This document shows, piece by piece, positions 35,961 through 45,975 of a stretch of 64,000 nt of DNA. Origin of the DNA: Caenorhabditis remanei (taxonomy: Eukaryota > Nematoda > Chromadorea > Rhabditida > Rhabditidae); assembly GCF_010183535.1 (NCBI RefSeq), contig NC_071332.1:15934001-15998000 (forward strand), written 5' to 3'. A program made the position numbers and the translations under genes. Positions within the stretch are counted from its first letter, which is position 1, and the number at the start of each line of letters is the position of its first letter. The notes below the pieces were generated by a model. That model saw only the letters and a program-made list of their open reading frames with translations, had not been told where the DNA came from and made no database searches.

Positions 35961-36134
35961 ATTAAAGATTGAGAAAAAACAGATGATGATGCAGTAACAG
36001 TCTGACATTCAAAGCTTCAATTGAAACTCACTGTCAGAAAAAAAAAAGAAAAAAAAGAAAGCCATAAACTTCAGAAGATAATTTTTTATAATTATCAACA
36101 AAAAAAAAACAATAGAGTCAATCACAACTGGTGA

Positions 36135-36611
36135 TTATCCCTGCTTCCACATTTCACTTAGTTCGACGTTGATTTTCTCGTCAAGAAATTCTGAAGAATC
36201 GTTATTTTTTCCAATTGCCTCCAAATGAATTGACGGCCAGCCTCTGGAACAAGAGATGGTGGGGGAACTATTAGTGGTGCATGGAGGAACGAATATGGTA
36301 TACATCCAACTGTTGAAACCTGCATCATACACATCCCCTTCTGCACACAAGTTTTTTAACGAGTTGAACTGACAAGATATCCGCAATTCAATTGAATCGT
36401 TTTTCATTTGTGCTTCTGTTCAATTCCTTTCAGCTTGGAACGGGGTTGAAAACCCCAACAAACAGGGAACCAAAATAGTTGTTTTTCTATCAAAAAACCA
36501 AGTTTCAATGTTCAAGCCATACAAACAGAAAAACGGAATCATTATGCTGACGACACTGGTATTTATTTTGCTGAAATCAAAATACACAACTAATCTTTGA
36601 AAAACAGTCAT
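36135..36611 (-). pseudogene. Unrecognised - strand frame interrupted by one TGA
   Basis: Two frames (36,611-36,420 and 36,407-36,135) lie in the same register and are separated by a single TGA at 36,420-36,422. The first has a hydrophobic stretch (SIMIPFFCLYGL). The second has four cysteines and extracellular-like composition. No splice pair removes the stop. The putative start is 36 bp from the ATG of the divergent receptor gene. It may be a decayed gene or chance. Confidence 0.3.
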
Positions 36612-36646
36612 TACTTCCCTCTCTTCTTTTTGCTGTCTTCAGTAAG

Positions 36647-38142
36647 ATGTGCTCGACAGCATGGTTGGAAGCCACCGACTATGTGGAAACTGTTGGTTTC
36701 TGCATGGCGACTCCGTTGAACATGATTTTGATTTTCTTTATCTGGGAGTTGCCAATCAATACATTTGGGAACTATAAGTACCTGATGTTGTCATTCTCAA
36801 GCTTCGGGATTCTGTACTCAGCTTTTAACTTTTGGAGTAAACCGGTAGCTTTTGCATAAATTCTGTCCAGAAATTCTAATTTGAACATTTTAGATGGTCC
36901 ACTTTACCCACGTCTCGTTTGTTGTTTTCAGTGTTCTCAAATCCAAGGACTACTCCAAATTCATTGCAGAGATTTTTCTATGTATGCTCACTCTGTCCTT
37001 TAAGTCCAATTTTGCATAGTTGTCACCGGGCCGGATCCGAGATAGCTCGCTTCAAAATGACAATTATGAGTCGATCAGCCTGTCAAATTGTAGGTATCGG
37101 TGAGCTCTACTCGATTCTTCATTTTCACCATAAGTTTAGTGAGAATCGCTGTACAATCTATTTAGTGGCCGGGCCTGATTGCACAGCGATTCTCACTAAA
37201 CTCATTGCGAAAATGAAAATAGAATCGAGTAGAACTCACCGAGACCTACAATTTGACAGGTTGATCGACTCCTAATTGATATTTTGAAGCGAGTTATCTC
37301 AAGGCCCGCCAAGCTCCGGATCCGGCCCGGTGACAACTATACAATTTTGCAATCTTTCAGCAATCTACTGTAGCTTCTACGGAATGATGTTACTTTTGTT
37401 GACCATTCACTTCTACTACCGATACCTATCTGTAACTGGGTCACCCAATCTCGCCAGATTCCACCTGAGAGCTTTTCCGATCTGGCTTTTATTCCTTGCA
37501 CTTAACAACTCTATCTGGTTCGTACTATCCTATTATTTTCATGGAGAATCTGAAATGAAAAATCAAGTTGTCGCTCCTGATTTTTTGAAAATATATTGTT
37601 TGGAACAGGGAGAGTATACTTATTTAGGCCCTCAATACTTTTTCAAGAACAACGCAACTGGGAAATTCGAATGTCATACTTCTTCGTTTCTCTCTGCTGG
37701 AACGATTTGTGTTATCATGTCCGTCACTTTTTCTCTTTTAATTCATTTTGGAAGTCAAACATACTATCATTTGTATAAACTTGGCCAAATTGCTCGATTC
37801 GATTCTCAAAACCTTCAGAAGCAGCTATTCCGAACCCTTGTAATCCAAACATGTATCCCATCAGTCTTTATGTATCTCCCTGTCACCTGTTTGTTTATAT
37901 TTCCACTTTTCGGAGTCACTGTCGATGGGCTGTCTAGCTTCATTCCGATCTCTGTGGCGATTTATCCCTGTTTTGAACCAATGGTCGCAATTTACTGCAT
38001 CAAACCGTTCCGGATGAGAATGATTGGTGACTACCATTGTCTATACTTTACCATAACAAAATTCATGATTTCAGCAATTCTCACCGGTTGCTATCATTCG
38101 AAAAACACAGTGAACACGTTTGCGTTGGCCACAATTACTTAA
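36647..38142 (+). CDS. str/srj-type 7TM chemoreceptor, apparently intact
   Basis: Exons 36,647-36,844, 36,894-36,981, 37,361-38,026 and 38,075-38,142 join in frame, giving about 339 aa. Exon 1 carries TM1 and TM2 (FGNYKYLMLSFSSFGILYSA) ending SKP; exon 2 opens MVHFTHVSFVVFS. Exon 3 opens with the YCSFYGMMLLLL segment and FYYRYLSV, the TM3 end motif. Its later part has GLSSFIPISVAIYPCFEPMV, the TM7 signature of this superfamily. The last intron of 48 nt is a multiple of three and could be retained. The second intron contains a 319-bp MITE. The receptor presumably detects an environmental chemical at the cell surface; the ligand is unknown. Confidence 0.8.
37019..37337. mobile_element. MITE inside a chemoreceptor intron
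   Basis: The ends GTTGTCACCGGGCCGGATCC and its inverse are flanked by TA (37,017-8 and 37,338-9). The arms form a near-complete 319-bp palindrome with shared CGATTCTCACTAAACT. Removing it leaves an ordinary intron of about 58 nt. Confidence 0.85.
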
Positions 38143-38217
38143 AATTAATGATAACATATTTCGTACCGAAAGATTTTGATTTTTTTGGGCTAATATGTTT
38201 TTCGTGACATCATTATA

Positions 38218-39483
38218 TTAGGTTGATGCATAAGTTTCTTTCTTTTTTGAAGGTGTGACTTTGGCCCCCGGTCTCTAAGCGATGAGGTTGTTTTTCAACC
38301 CAAACTTTTTCGCATTTTTATGACCTCTTTAGTGGCTAACATATAATGTTTCAAGTTGGTGCCTAGACAGTCCGCTCGTGAAGACGATGGCTTTTTTGAT
38401 CGCCAACCAAATGCCTGTTTTGGAAAGTTTTTTGATTTTTGTCGCATTGGTATCGAAATGATAAGATCTTCATAAGAAATTAAACGCAATTTATAGAACA
38501 AGATTTGATCTTGTTATCTCATTTTAGTTTTCAGTCGGAATGTTGAAAACAAAAAAGTTGCGATAAGACGATCGACAGCAACAAGAAACCATGGTTCTGG
38601 GTTCAAACAGATTACAGAAATATTTGAGAGAACATTTGTACCAAACTATTTGTAAAAGTTAGAGGATAACATGAGTAAATTATGTCTTAAAAAAGTTTAT
38701 GACAAAGCCATCAAATTGAGTGATAAAACTTGGCTGATAAATGTTTTATGATTTTCGCGCATTCGAGAAATTTTGTGTACTATACCTGAGTGGAGTCTAG
38801 GTCTCTTCTGAACGCTCACAAATAAGTCTGAATTATTTTATTGTAAGTAATCAATAGTACACACATTGATCTAAAAATGTACTAAATATCTAGTGGATTG
38901 CTTTAGAGGTAGGAGCAATAGGCCTCATCAAACTCAAAAATAAAGTGATTTTGATGATGTTGACTTCGGGCTTCCTGCGAAAAAGTACAAATGATGTGAA
39001 TATTGAAAACAAAGTAAATTTAGAAACATCAATGTCTACTTTACTCAATAACCAACATTTCCACCAATTTCCCTAACTACAGTTAAAGAAATATTAAAAA
39101 TACTCGCACACTCCTAAATTGCTGATCCTAACCTTTCATCAGGGACCCGCACTGAACTATCGTTGCTTAGTTGGAATGCCTTTATTTGCTTTTTATAAGT
39201 AAATGTTTTTGCTTGTTTTAATTCTGAATAGCTCACCAATTCTTGTCAACATTTTCTAGGAAAAAAATGGAGACGAAGAATGGTACCAAAAAAGGGTTCC
39301 TCAAGTGTTTTGACGTGCCTCCGGCTGAGATTAGGCGGATGGTGGATGTCAAGTCACAGGTATAATCACAATGAGTTATTGGTACTAGCCAACAATGTTT
39401 CTTATTATGTGAACTATTAGTCTTCTAGAAATTTCATACCAAAAATGACCCAAAAAAAGAAAGAAACTTACGCATCAACCTAA
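38218..39483. mobile_element. mariner-length element with TTAGGTTGATGC ends
   Basis: The ends TTAGGTTGATGCATAAGTTT and, in inverse, TTAGGTTGATGCGTAAGTTT are flanked by TA. The length of 1266 bp is that of a full mariner. I find no intact transposase frame, so it is either degenerate or carries other sequence; a possible exon lies at 39,260-39,359. Confidence 0.75.
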
Positions 39484-39559
39484 TATTTAAAAAAAAAAGT
39501 GTTTGTGAATAAAGTCATGACGTATTCCTCGTATTTTGAGACGCTCGATGAATGTGATC

Positions 39560-39990
39560 TAAAATCACTGATTTGATTTTCACCTATAAACTTATGGTTA
39601 CTAAAGAAATTATTATTGAAAACCCCATATTTGAACTGTTGGATCATTCAAAGCTACGTCGACATAGATTTTATCTCAAATCGTTAACTAGGAATTCGAC
39701 AAAATTATCTTCACAAATACTGTCTAATAGAGTCCTCCGATGTTGGAATTCAATATCTGATTGGGTGTTTCCGGTCAAACAGTCAACAGCGGCCTTCATG
39801 AGTAGAATAAATAAATGCAACCTCGATCATTTCCTTTTACTAAATTCAGCGAACTATTATCATTCCTTTATCATTTATCAGATATCGTTCCCCCATTTAC
39901 TAAGCATATCTTTCATGTAAATCCTAAAAACTAATCCATTTTCACGTGTCAGTGGTCCACACCCTTCGATGAAATAAATAAATAAATAAC
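39560..39990 (+). mobile_element. Truncated non-LTR retrotransposon (LINE) 3' end
   Basis: The frame at 39,573-39,920 ends with the pattern NRVLRCWNSISDWVFPVKQS followed by AAFMSRINKCNL, which matches the C-terminal R-V-x-WN-S-LP tail of CR1/jockey-type reverse transcriptase proteins. A tandem AAAT repeat (about 39,973-39,990) follows, as at many LINE 3' ends. The 5' part is missing. Confidence 0.6.
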
Positions 39991-40313
39991 AATTAATTAA
40001 GTCTACTAATCTATAATATGTTGTATTGACTTGTAGACCAAGTATAATTGTTCCAAACTTGCCACGGGCCGCGCCGAGCTGAAATCGAAATTTTTTAAAT
40101 TCAATAAAATAAATATACCAGAAAGCGTTCCTTGCAAAACAAAAAGTTCAAAACATGGTGATGATCTGCCATGAACGAAAATGATCTTTTGGAAACGTGT
40201 ATTCATATTTTGTTCTCTGCCAAAAAAGTGGTTAGTGTTGATGTTCTTCTGTGTCCTCTGCTGCATTATGCAGTATAAATACGCTCATCAAATTTGAATT
40301 ACTTTCATTCCAC

Positions 40314-40703
40314 ATGTTCAAGTTACTCCTTGCGTTCTCTGTTCTAATCCTTACTGTTGTTTCAGGCCCAGTTCCACCGAGTCGTAAGTGCAACGGGCTC
40401 TGAAAAACATTCACGTTTCTTGTTTCAGCCGGAGTAATCAAGGCGGATCTTCTCGCTGCTGGATTATCTGAACAAGCTGCCGATGGAGTATTGAAGGTCG
40501 CCTCAGAGTTTTTCAAAGCCAACAAGAAAGAGGAAAGTGTCAAGCGAACTTCTGAAGAGACGGGTGCTCTATTTAGAAAGTTCCTCACGGAAGTTGATAT
40601 CTATATCAAGACACAATCTGCAGAAGATCAAGAAGCCTATAAAGAATTTGCAGACAAGAAGAAAGCGGATTTCGAAGCTCATTTGACTGCTAAAAACCAT
40701 TGA
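40314..40703 (+). CDS. Small secreted SXP/RAL-2-like protein
   Basis: Exons 40,314-40,383 and 40,429-40,703 encode 114 aa. The N-terminus MFKLLLAFSVLILTVVSG is a signal peptide. The mature part is an all-helical, Lys/Glu/Ala-rich domain without Cys, ending with the pattern IKTQSAEDQEAYKEFADKKK. That resembles the SXP/RAL-2 (Ani s 5-like) nematode secreted family, whose function is poorly known. A TATAAA lies about 40 bp upstream of the ATG and AATAAA follows the stop near 40,739. It is a diverged paralogue of the two genes at 43.2-44.4 kb. Confidence 0.75.
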
Positions 40704-41325
40704 TAAATTGCAAATGAAATGAAATGCAATACTTCGCAAAATAAAGATGTGTCCATATCTGTACATGTGTACAATACCGTCACTTTTCCAATTTCCCAAA
40801 AAAAGGTTAATAAATTATTGAAGATTTAAAAATATTGAAACAAAACTTAAGCAACGCCACCGATAAGATGAAGGAAATATAATGTGGCAAATTTCAGTTT
40901 CTTGATCTCTTGATAAAATTTGTTGAATATGTGTGGAAGATTATTTGTATTCTCATAAAATTAACGACAAAAATGTACTCGTCATCAATAAAATTGTTTC
41001 TTTACAGATAACACCTATATATTCTCACGTACGCGTTGCAGCATAAAAATGTAGTTTTATGATAAACCAGACTTGTATTTTGAAAGTATTTAATGTTCTA
41101 GGACGACTTGCAGGGATTTTTCCGTTTTATGAGGTATATCGTTTTGAGTTCACTAGATACCCGGGATTTGTTGAAACATTTCAAAGCGGTTTCAGTCTTT
41201 TGAATTTTTTTTATTCTCTCGAATTGTTTGCAGATTCATAAAACAATAAGTATCGTCACTGATAAGTTTTTTTCAAATAGATAGTGACACCTATTCACAC
41301 TTTATTCTCACGTACTCGTTGCACT
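40704..41325. other. Intergenic region with duplicated promoter-like segment
   Basis: A segment near 41,000-41,040 (ACACCTATATATTCTCACGT, then CGTTGCA) resembles 41,288-41,325 (ACACCTATTC..ATTCTCACGT, then CGTTGCA). This suggests a local duplication of the sequence just upstream of the claudin-like gene. No other gene is seen. Confidence 0.45.
41258..41266 (+). promoter_or_regulatory. GATA site ACTGATAAG
   Basis: This is a match to the extended GATA motif used by intestinal ELT-2/ELT-7 factors in C. elegans, 60 bp upstream of the claudin-like start codon. Intestinal expression is inferred only. Confidence 0.5.
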
Positions 41326-41967
41326 ATGTACACCACTAAACTATTCAATTTAGGCATTCTAATTCTTGCTGCTGAAATTCTGAATCTTGTGGGAGTTTTC
41401 TCGCCATGTTGGACTTCAGAAAGCGATCAAGTTGGGATGTCCTTCTGCTATGGAATTGTGCCGTATGATTCGGTAAGTAGGTTTAGTTTTAGAAAAATAA
41501 ATGTTTGTTATGTTTCCAGATTAATTCTTCGATATTCCCGTGGTACGCTGCATCTAGTTGGTTAATGTTCATAACAGTTGCCTTCTCGATAATAACTATT
41601 CTCGCTTACTTCAAAGTACAGTAAGTGAAGCCTTAATTAACCCATTTATACTCAAGGTGATTTCAGAGCTGATGTCATCCGTGATGGTTATTCCTGCGGC
41701 TCCCGAAAATGGTTCATAATTATTTCTGTCTGCGCCATGATGACTGTTCTGCTGACTATTTCTGCAATTACTGTTCTCGGAGTGAACTTCTCAAAACTCT
41801 CGGTTTATTATATCTCATATAATGTAAGTGTTGTTTGAAAAAATATATATCAATCAAAGACAATTTTTCAGTTGGGCTACTCCGCGTGGATTTCAATCAG
41901 TGCTGCTGTTTTCTATTTGATTGCTTCTGGTCTCTCTGCACACATTTCATACCGTGATTGCTGTTAA
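41326..41967 (+). CDS. Claudin-like/Clc-like four-transmembrane protein
   Basis: Exons 41,326-41,472, 41,520-41,620, 41,667-41,823 and 41,872-41,967 join in frame to 166 aa. Four hydrophobic segments are clear: FNLGILILAAEILNLVGVF, SWLMFITVAFSIITILAYF, WFIIISVCAMMTVLLTISA and WISISAAVFYLIASGLSAH. The first outer loop has CWTSES and FCYG, reminiscent of the W..C..C pattern of the claudin/PMP22 superfamily, and the size fits. Such proteins act in cell junctions or as channel subunits. AATAAA follows at about 42,001. Confidence 0.75.
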
Positions 41968-43243
41968 ATTAGTTTTTGAAACCTAAAATGACTATGTTTT
42001 AATAAATAAATTGAAAAAATTCTGGAGATCTCGGGGCCTGGCTGAAAAAAATCTGAAGAAAAAAATTTTCAGTATAATTTTAACAAAAGAAAAAAAATCG
42101 TGACCTTCACGTTTCAAAACTTTCCCAAAAACTAGTTTCATATAAATTTAAAAATGTTTTTTCTCGTATGACCTTCGTCCTTTTTTTCTCGGCTATATCC
42201 GAGGTCATCTTGATAAGAAATCGCATATAAGGAAAGGTAATCAGCGGGAAGAAGTCAGTTTACAAATGTAATCGCCTCTTACACTGCTTTGAATTGCTGC
42301 TTGGATGGACGAGCGTTAGAAGATCAAAGCTGTTGGGACAATAAGCAAGATTCGGAAGAATTGGATAAAAATAAACCGTTTGCGATGGGAAAATAAGTAC
42401 TCGAATTCCGCAATAGGTAAGGTTATTCATCTTTCAGAGTTGTATTGGAAAGTAATCCTTCGTACTTTCAGAAGTCGCATATAGGATTCAGCAAAGCGAG
42501 TTGATGACGAAGACAGGGTTGTGGACTGGTTGGAACACCGGCTCGTTGTGCTGTTGGATGCCGTCACTCGGAGTGCCACTCAACTTTTCTCTTCTTATTG
42601 TCTTTTTCGAAAAGTAAAAGTTTGGTTGAGGCCCGTGTTCAGTTTTTATCAGACTTGCAACGGCTCGGGTCGGGCCGAGCCGAAATCAACATTTCTCCGG
42701 CCCGGCCCGGTCGGCCCGGAACATATATTTGAAAATTAAAAAAAAAATTTATTGATAGGTTCGGAACAAAGAAAGCGAATAAAAAAACACAAAACAACTA
42801 ACAAAAAACAGAAAAATCTAAAAACTATTTATATCCACTCAGGAAATTTAGCAGTGATTTGCAATCCGAGAACTACAAGTTCTGTCAAAAAATAAATTTT
42901 TGGACAAAAAATTGTAGTGAAAAAAGTTCAAAAATTCAAATCCGGGCCGGCCCGGAATTTTGCAAGTCTGGTTTTCTATATATAACAGTTTTTTAAAAAC
43001 TCGATGGTCATGCTAATAATGTTTATTGGCACACCGGAAAAATTGGAAGAAATTGAAAAGTCTGGAATTACTTTCTCGAAAATGTATTGTGTATAAGCCC
43101 GTATACATGATTTTTCTTCAGTTTTCAGCACCAGGACAGTGCCTGATTTTTGTGTTGTATATATATATAGTCTCGGAAATGGAGAAACGCTTCAAAAAAC
43201 TCTGTTAAAAAAGTTGTTTATTTCTCCAAATTACTCAAAAAAT
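41968..43243. other. Intergenic region
   Basis: Apart from the MITE at 42,650-42,970, this stretch holds no recognisable gene. Near 42,035 it has a copy of a dispersed repeat (CTCGGGGCCTGGCTGA) also found near 28,948. A CATATAAGG word at ~42,224 resembles one in the possible LTR at 51.2 kb. Confidence 0.45.
42650..42970. mobile_element. hAT-like MITE, relative of the 1102-1467 element
   Basis: The ends are CAGACTTGCAA and the exact inverse TTGCAAGTCTG. GGCCCGG-rich blocks lie inside each end, as in the element at 1102-1467. The flanking 8-mers GTTTTTAT and GTTTTCTA are similar but no longer identical. Confidence 0.65.
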
Positions 43244-43642
43244 TTACTGATTCTCAGCTTTTCTGGCAGCAATACGAGACTCGAAATCAGCCTTCTTCTT
43301 GGCAACAAATGCTTCATAGGCAGTTTGATCGGCTGGGGATTGCGTCTTGATGTACTCATTGACTTTATCAATGAATTGGTGGAATGCAGCTCGGGCAGCT
43401 TCACGGTCGATCTCTGTTCCTTCAGCTGGTTGATTGGATGCGAAGTCAGTAGCAATCTTCAAGATTCCATCAGCAGCTTGGGCAGAAAGTCCGGAAGCTT
43501 CCATTTCTGCTTTGGCTTCCTCGGCTGGAAATTTCTATAGTGTAAGTCTAGTGAAGGCGTAAAACATACCAGTTGGCCATCCTGGTGGAGCGCACAAAAC
43601 AGCGAGAGTGAGAGCAGAGAGGGTGATGAAAACCTTGAACAT
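43244..43642 (-). CDS. Small secreted SXP/RAL-2-like protein, inverted paralogue 1
   Basis: The exons on the - strand, 43,570-43,642 and 43,244-43,524, encode 117 aa. A signal peptide (MFKVFITLSALTLAVLCAP) precedes a helical domain with GLSAQAADGILKIATDFASN and FHQFIDKVNEYIKTQSPADQ. The second exon differs from that of the divergent gene at 43,983-44,383 by only two residues (Q/K and T/I). A TATA box lies upstream at 43,682-43,689. The function of the family is poorly known; the secreted location is inferred from the signal peptide. Confidence 0.85.
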
Positions 43643-43681
43643 TTTTAGTTGAGTTGATGGTTTCACCTGATGTCTCATCCC

Positions 43682-43689
43682 TTTTTATA
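43682..43689 (-). promoter_or_regulatory. TATA box TATAAAAA
   Basis: It lies about 40 bp upstream of the ATG at 43,642 in the context GGTATAAAAAGGGATGAGA. The same context occurs in the opposite orientation at 43,939. Confidence 0.7.
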
Positions 43690-43940
43690 CCGTTCGAAAT
43701 CTGTGTTTTCTGCACAAAGTAAGTGACTAATACTTCCTGCTACCCACCAGACAATTCATAAAATCTGTTTGCATTTGTGACCAGTTCGACACAAAAACAC
43801 AAATCATAAATGACCCTCATGAACTTTCCATACTATCTAGGGAGAAAGAGTCACGGTTTTTGAAAAACAAATCATTCGAAAAATTTATTTGATCAGTTGT
43901 TACTACTGTTCAATATACCAAGTCACAGTTTTGAAAATGG

Positions 43941-43947
43941 TATAAAA
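43941..43947 (+). promoter_or_regulatory. TATA box TATAAAA
   Basis: It lies about 40 bp upstream of the ATG at 43,983 in the context GGTATAAAAGGATTGAGAGG, conserved with the divergent paralogue. Confidence 0.7.
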
Positions 43948-43982
43948 GGATTGAGAGGGATATGGAGGGATCATCATTCAAA

Positions 43983-44383
43983 ATGTTCAAGGTTTTCATC
44001 ACCCTCTCTACTCTCACTCTCGCTGTTTTGTGCGCTCCACCAGGATGGCCAACTGGTAAGTTTTACGCCGTCACTAGTTTTTTACACTATAGAAATTTCC
44101 AGCCGAGGAAGCCAAAGCCGAGATGGAAGCTTCCGGACTTTCTGCCCAAGCTGCTGATGGAATCCTGAAGATTGCTACTGATTTCGCATCTAACAAACCA
44201 GCTGAAGGAATTGAAATCGACCGTGAAGCTGCCCGTGCTGCATTCCACCAATTCATTGATAAGGTCAATGAGTACATCAAGACACAATCCCCAGCCGATC
44301 AAACTGCCTATGAAGCATTTGTTGCCAAGAAGAAGGCCGATTTCGAGTCTCGTATTGCTGCCAGAAAAGCTGAGAATCAGTAA
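43983..44383 (+). CDS. Small secreted SXP/RAL-2-like protein, inverted paralogue 2
   Basis: Exons 43,983-44,055 and 44,103-44,383 have exactly the lengths (73 and 281 nt) and intron phase of the - strand copy. The predicted product is 117 aa: a signal peptide (MFKVFITLSTLTLAVLCAP), then the same Cys-free helical domain. The pair is head to head with 340 bp between start codons. AATAAA follows near 44,406. It is likely a recent inverted duplication, with both copies intact. Confidence 0.85.
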
Positions 44384-44701
44384 TTTTTGTTGAGTAATTT
44401 GGAGAAATAAACTACTTTTTTAACAAAGTTTTTGAAGCGTTGCTGAACTTTTGATAGCTCAAAAGTTATCTGAAGAAATGGTTGAAAAATCCGATTCGTC
44501 ATTCCGAGTTCCAGAAAAGTTTTCTATTGAATGGAAATTGTTAGGAGTGTTGATTGGTCACTTAAATTTTTAACAATTGAACTAGAAAAATATCCTTTTC
44601 ACTCCTTCAACATTTATTAAAAAACTCATCACAATAACTGAAAATAATAACAAACAACCCCTCTCAATTGTCCTCGTCTTTCACACATTGTCTCCTTCTT
44701 G

Positions 44702-44709
44702 TATATAAG
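44702..44709 (+). promoter_or_regulatory. TATA box TATATAAG
   Basis: It lies about 35 bp before the ATG at 44,740 in the context GTATATAAGAAAAGAGTTCG. The identical 20-mer precedes the paralogue at 50,295 (TATATAAG at 50,257-50,264). Confidence 0.7.
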
Positions 44710-44739
44710 AAAAGAGTTCGAGTCAGTTCTACAACAAAA

Positions 44740-45591
44740 ATGTTCCGTCCACTTCTAACGATTCTGGCGGTTCTCGCGCTCACTGCCCACACATCTCCTG
44801 GAGTCTTCCGATATTCTCATCTTCGTGATGGCGTTTGTGATACGTTTAGTGCACAATACAAGTGTCCAGCAGTTGTCAAAGGGGCTATCCCATTACTGAA
44901 GAATCCTGAAACTCTCCCGAGCGCATGCTACAACGTGAGGGCTATTTGCATCCTTGAAGAGCTGTCTTGTCCTGAAATATCTGCCGAAGATTCGAAAAAA
45001 GTTGCCGAAGCATGTTTTATTGAATCAGGTGGTGGCACAACATCTCGACCATCACCAACAGAAGAGCCAGAATATACGACTGCCTCACCACCAACTGGAA
45101 CTACTGAAGACAATTCTATTCATACCACTGGAACCCCTCCAACTCCAACTTCAGAAACTGAAGAGCCGGTACACATAACACTTCCTGACCCAGGAATCCC
45201 TGACTCCGATCATACAACTGCCTCTCCACCAACTGGAACTACTGATGACAATTCTATTCATACCACTGGAACCCCTCCAACTCCAACTCCAGAAACTGAA
45301 GAGCCGGTACACACAACACTTCCTGACCCAGGAATCCCTGACTCCGATCATACAACTGCCTCTCCACCAACTGGAACTACTGATGACAATTCTATTCATA
45401 CCACTGGAACCCCACCAACTCCAACTCCAGAACCTGAAGAGCAGCCACATACAATACTTCCTGACCCAGGAATCCCTGCGTGTACATCTCCGCCTCCAAC
45501 GACAACAACACGTGATCCGAATGCGCCACCACCAACTCAAGAGGGATACGTTTGTGGTGGACCCATTGATGTTACGAATATGCCTAACTAA
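44740..45591 (+). CDS. Secreted Cys-domain protein with Thr/Pro 46-residue repeats
   Basis: This is a single exon of 283 aa. I chose 44,740 because the start there (MFRPLLTILAVLALTAHTS) is a signal peptide placed just after the TATA box; an in-frame upstream ATG at 44,668 precedes the TATA. Residues ~20-115 form a small domain with six cysteines (GVCDT, YKCPA, SACYN, AICIL, LSCPE, EACFI). Residues ~115-245 are nearly three repeats of 46 aa (TTASPPTGTTEDNSIHTTGT type), rich in Thr, Pro and Ser and so probably O-glycosylated. The C-terminus has two more Cys (ACTSPP and YVCGG). I know no named family; a mucin-like secreted role is inferred. Confidence 0.8.
   Translation: MFRPLLTILAVLALTAHTSPGVFRYSHLRDGVCDTFSAQYKCPAVVKGAIPLLKNPETLPSACYNVRAICILEELSCPEISAEDSKKVAEACFIESGGGTTSRPSPTEEPEYTTASPPTGTTEDNSIHTTGTPPTPTSETEEPVHITLPDPGIPDSDHTTASPPTGTTDDNSIHTTGTPPTPTPETEEPVHTTLPDPGIPDSDHTTASPPTGTTDDNSIHTTGTPPTPTPEPEEQPHTILPDPGIPACTSPPPTTTTRDPNAPPPTQEGYVCGGPIDVTNMPN
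45079..45480 (+). repeat. Tandem repeat, 138-bp period, ~2.9 copies
   Basis: Copies start at 45,079, 45,217 and 45,355 and are nearly identical at the DNA level. The period is an exact multiple of three, so copy-number change preserves the frame of the secreted protein. Confidence 0.9.
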
Positions 45592-45975
45592 ATGATTACC
45601 TGTTTATTCAACCAAAGTTTTATATTGTATTTCGTGTATTTTTATTGTAATAAACGTTAAATGGCGTGTCCGATGTGTTTCATTGTTTGAAAAAGTCAGT
45701 CTTACTTATTGAAAAAGTCAGTCTTACTGAAAAAGTCAGTTAGTTAGAGCATGTCATCAGCTCTCAAAACTTAAAAGTTTATAGGTCTTGGCTTGATATT
45801 CAGTTCCAAAATATAGTACAGACTAGCCACAAATAAAAAACGAGATCTTGAAACATTAGAATTTTCTGAAAAAAATACATGTCAGTTAGCTGTTGGAATT
45901 CCGAAACCACGAAACCCTGACCGACGTTCTGAAAATAGTTACGAAAATTCCAAAGCTTCCAAACAAGTTCTAGTC

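Noticed and set aside
41059..41241. Possible upstream exon of the claudin-like gene
   Set aside because: The frame has no membrane or claudin features and no donor that joins to 41,326 in frame; only the promoter-like part is duplicated.
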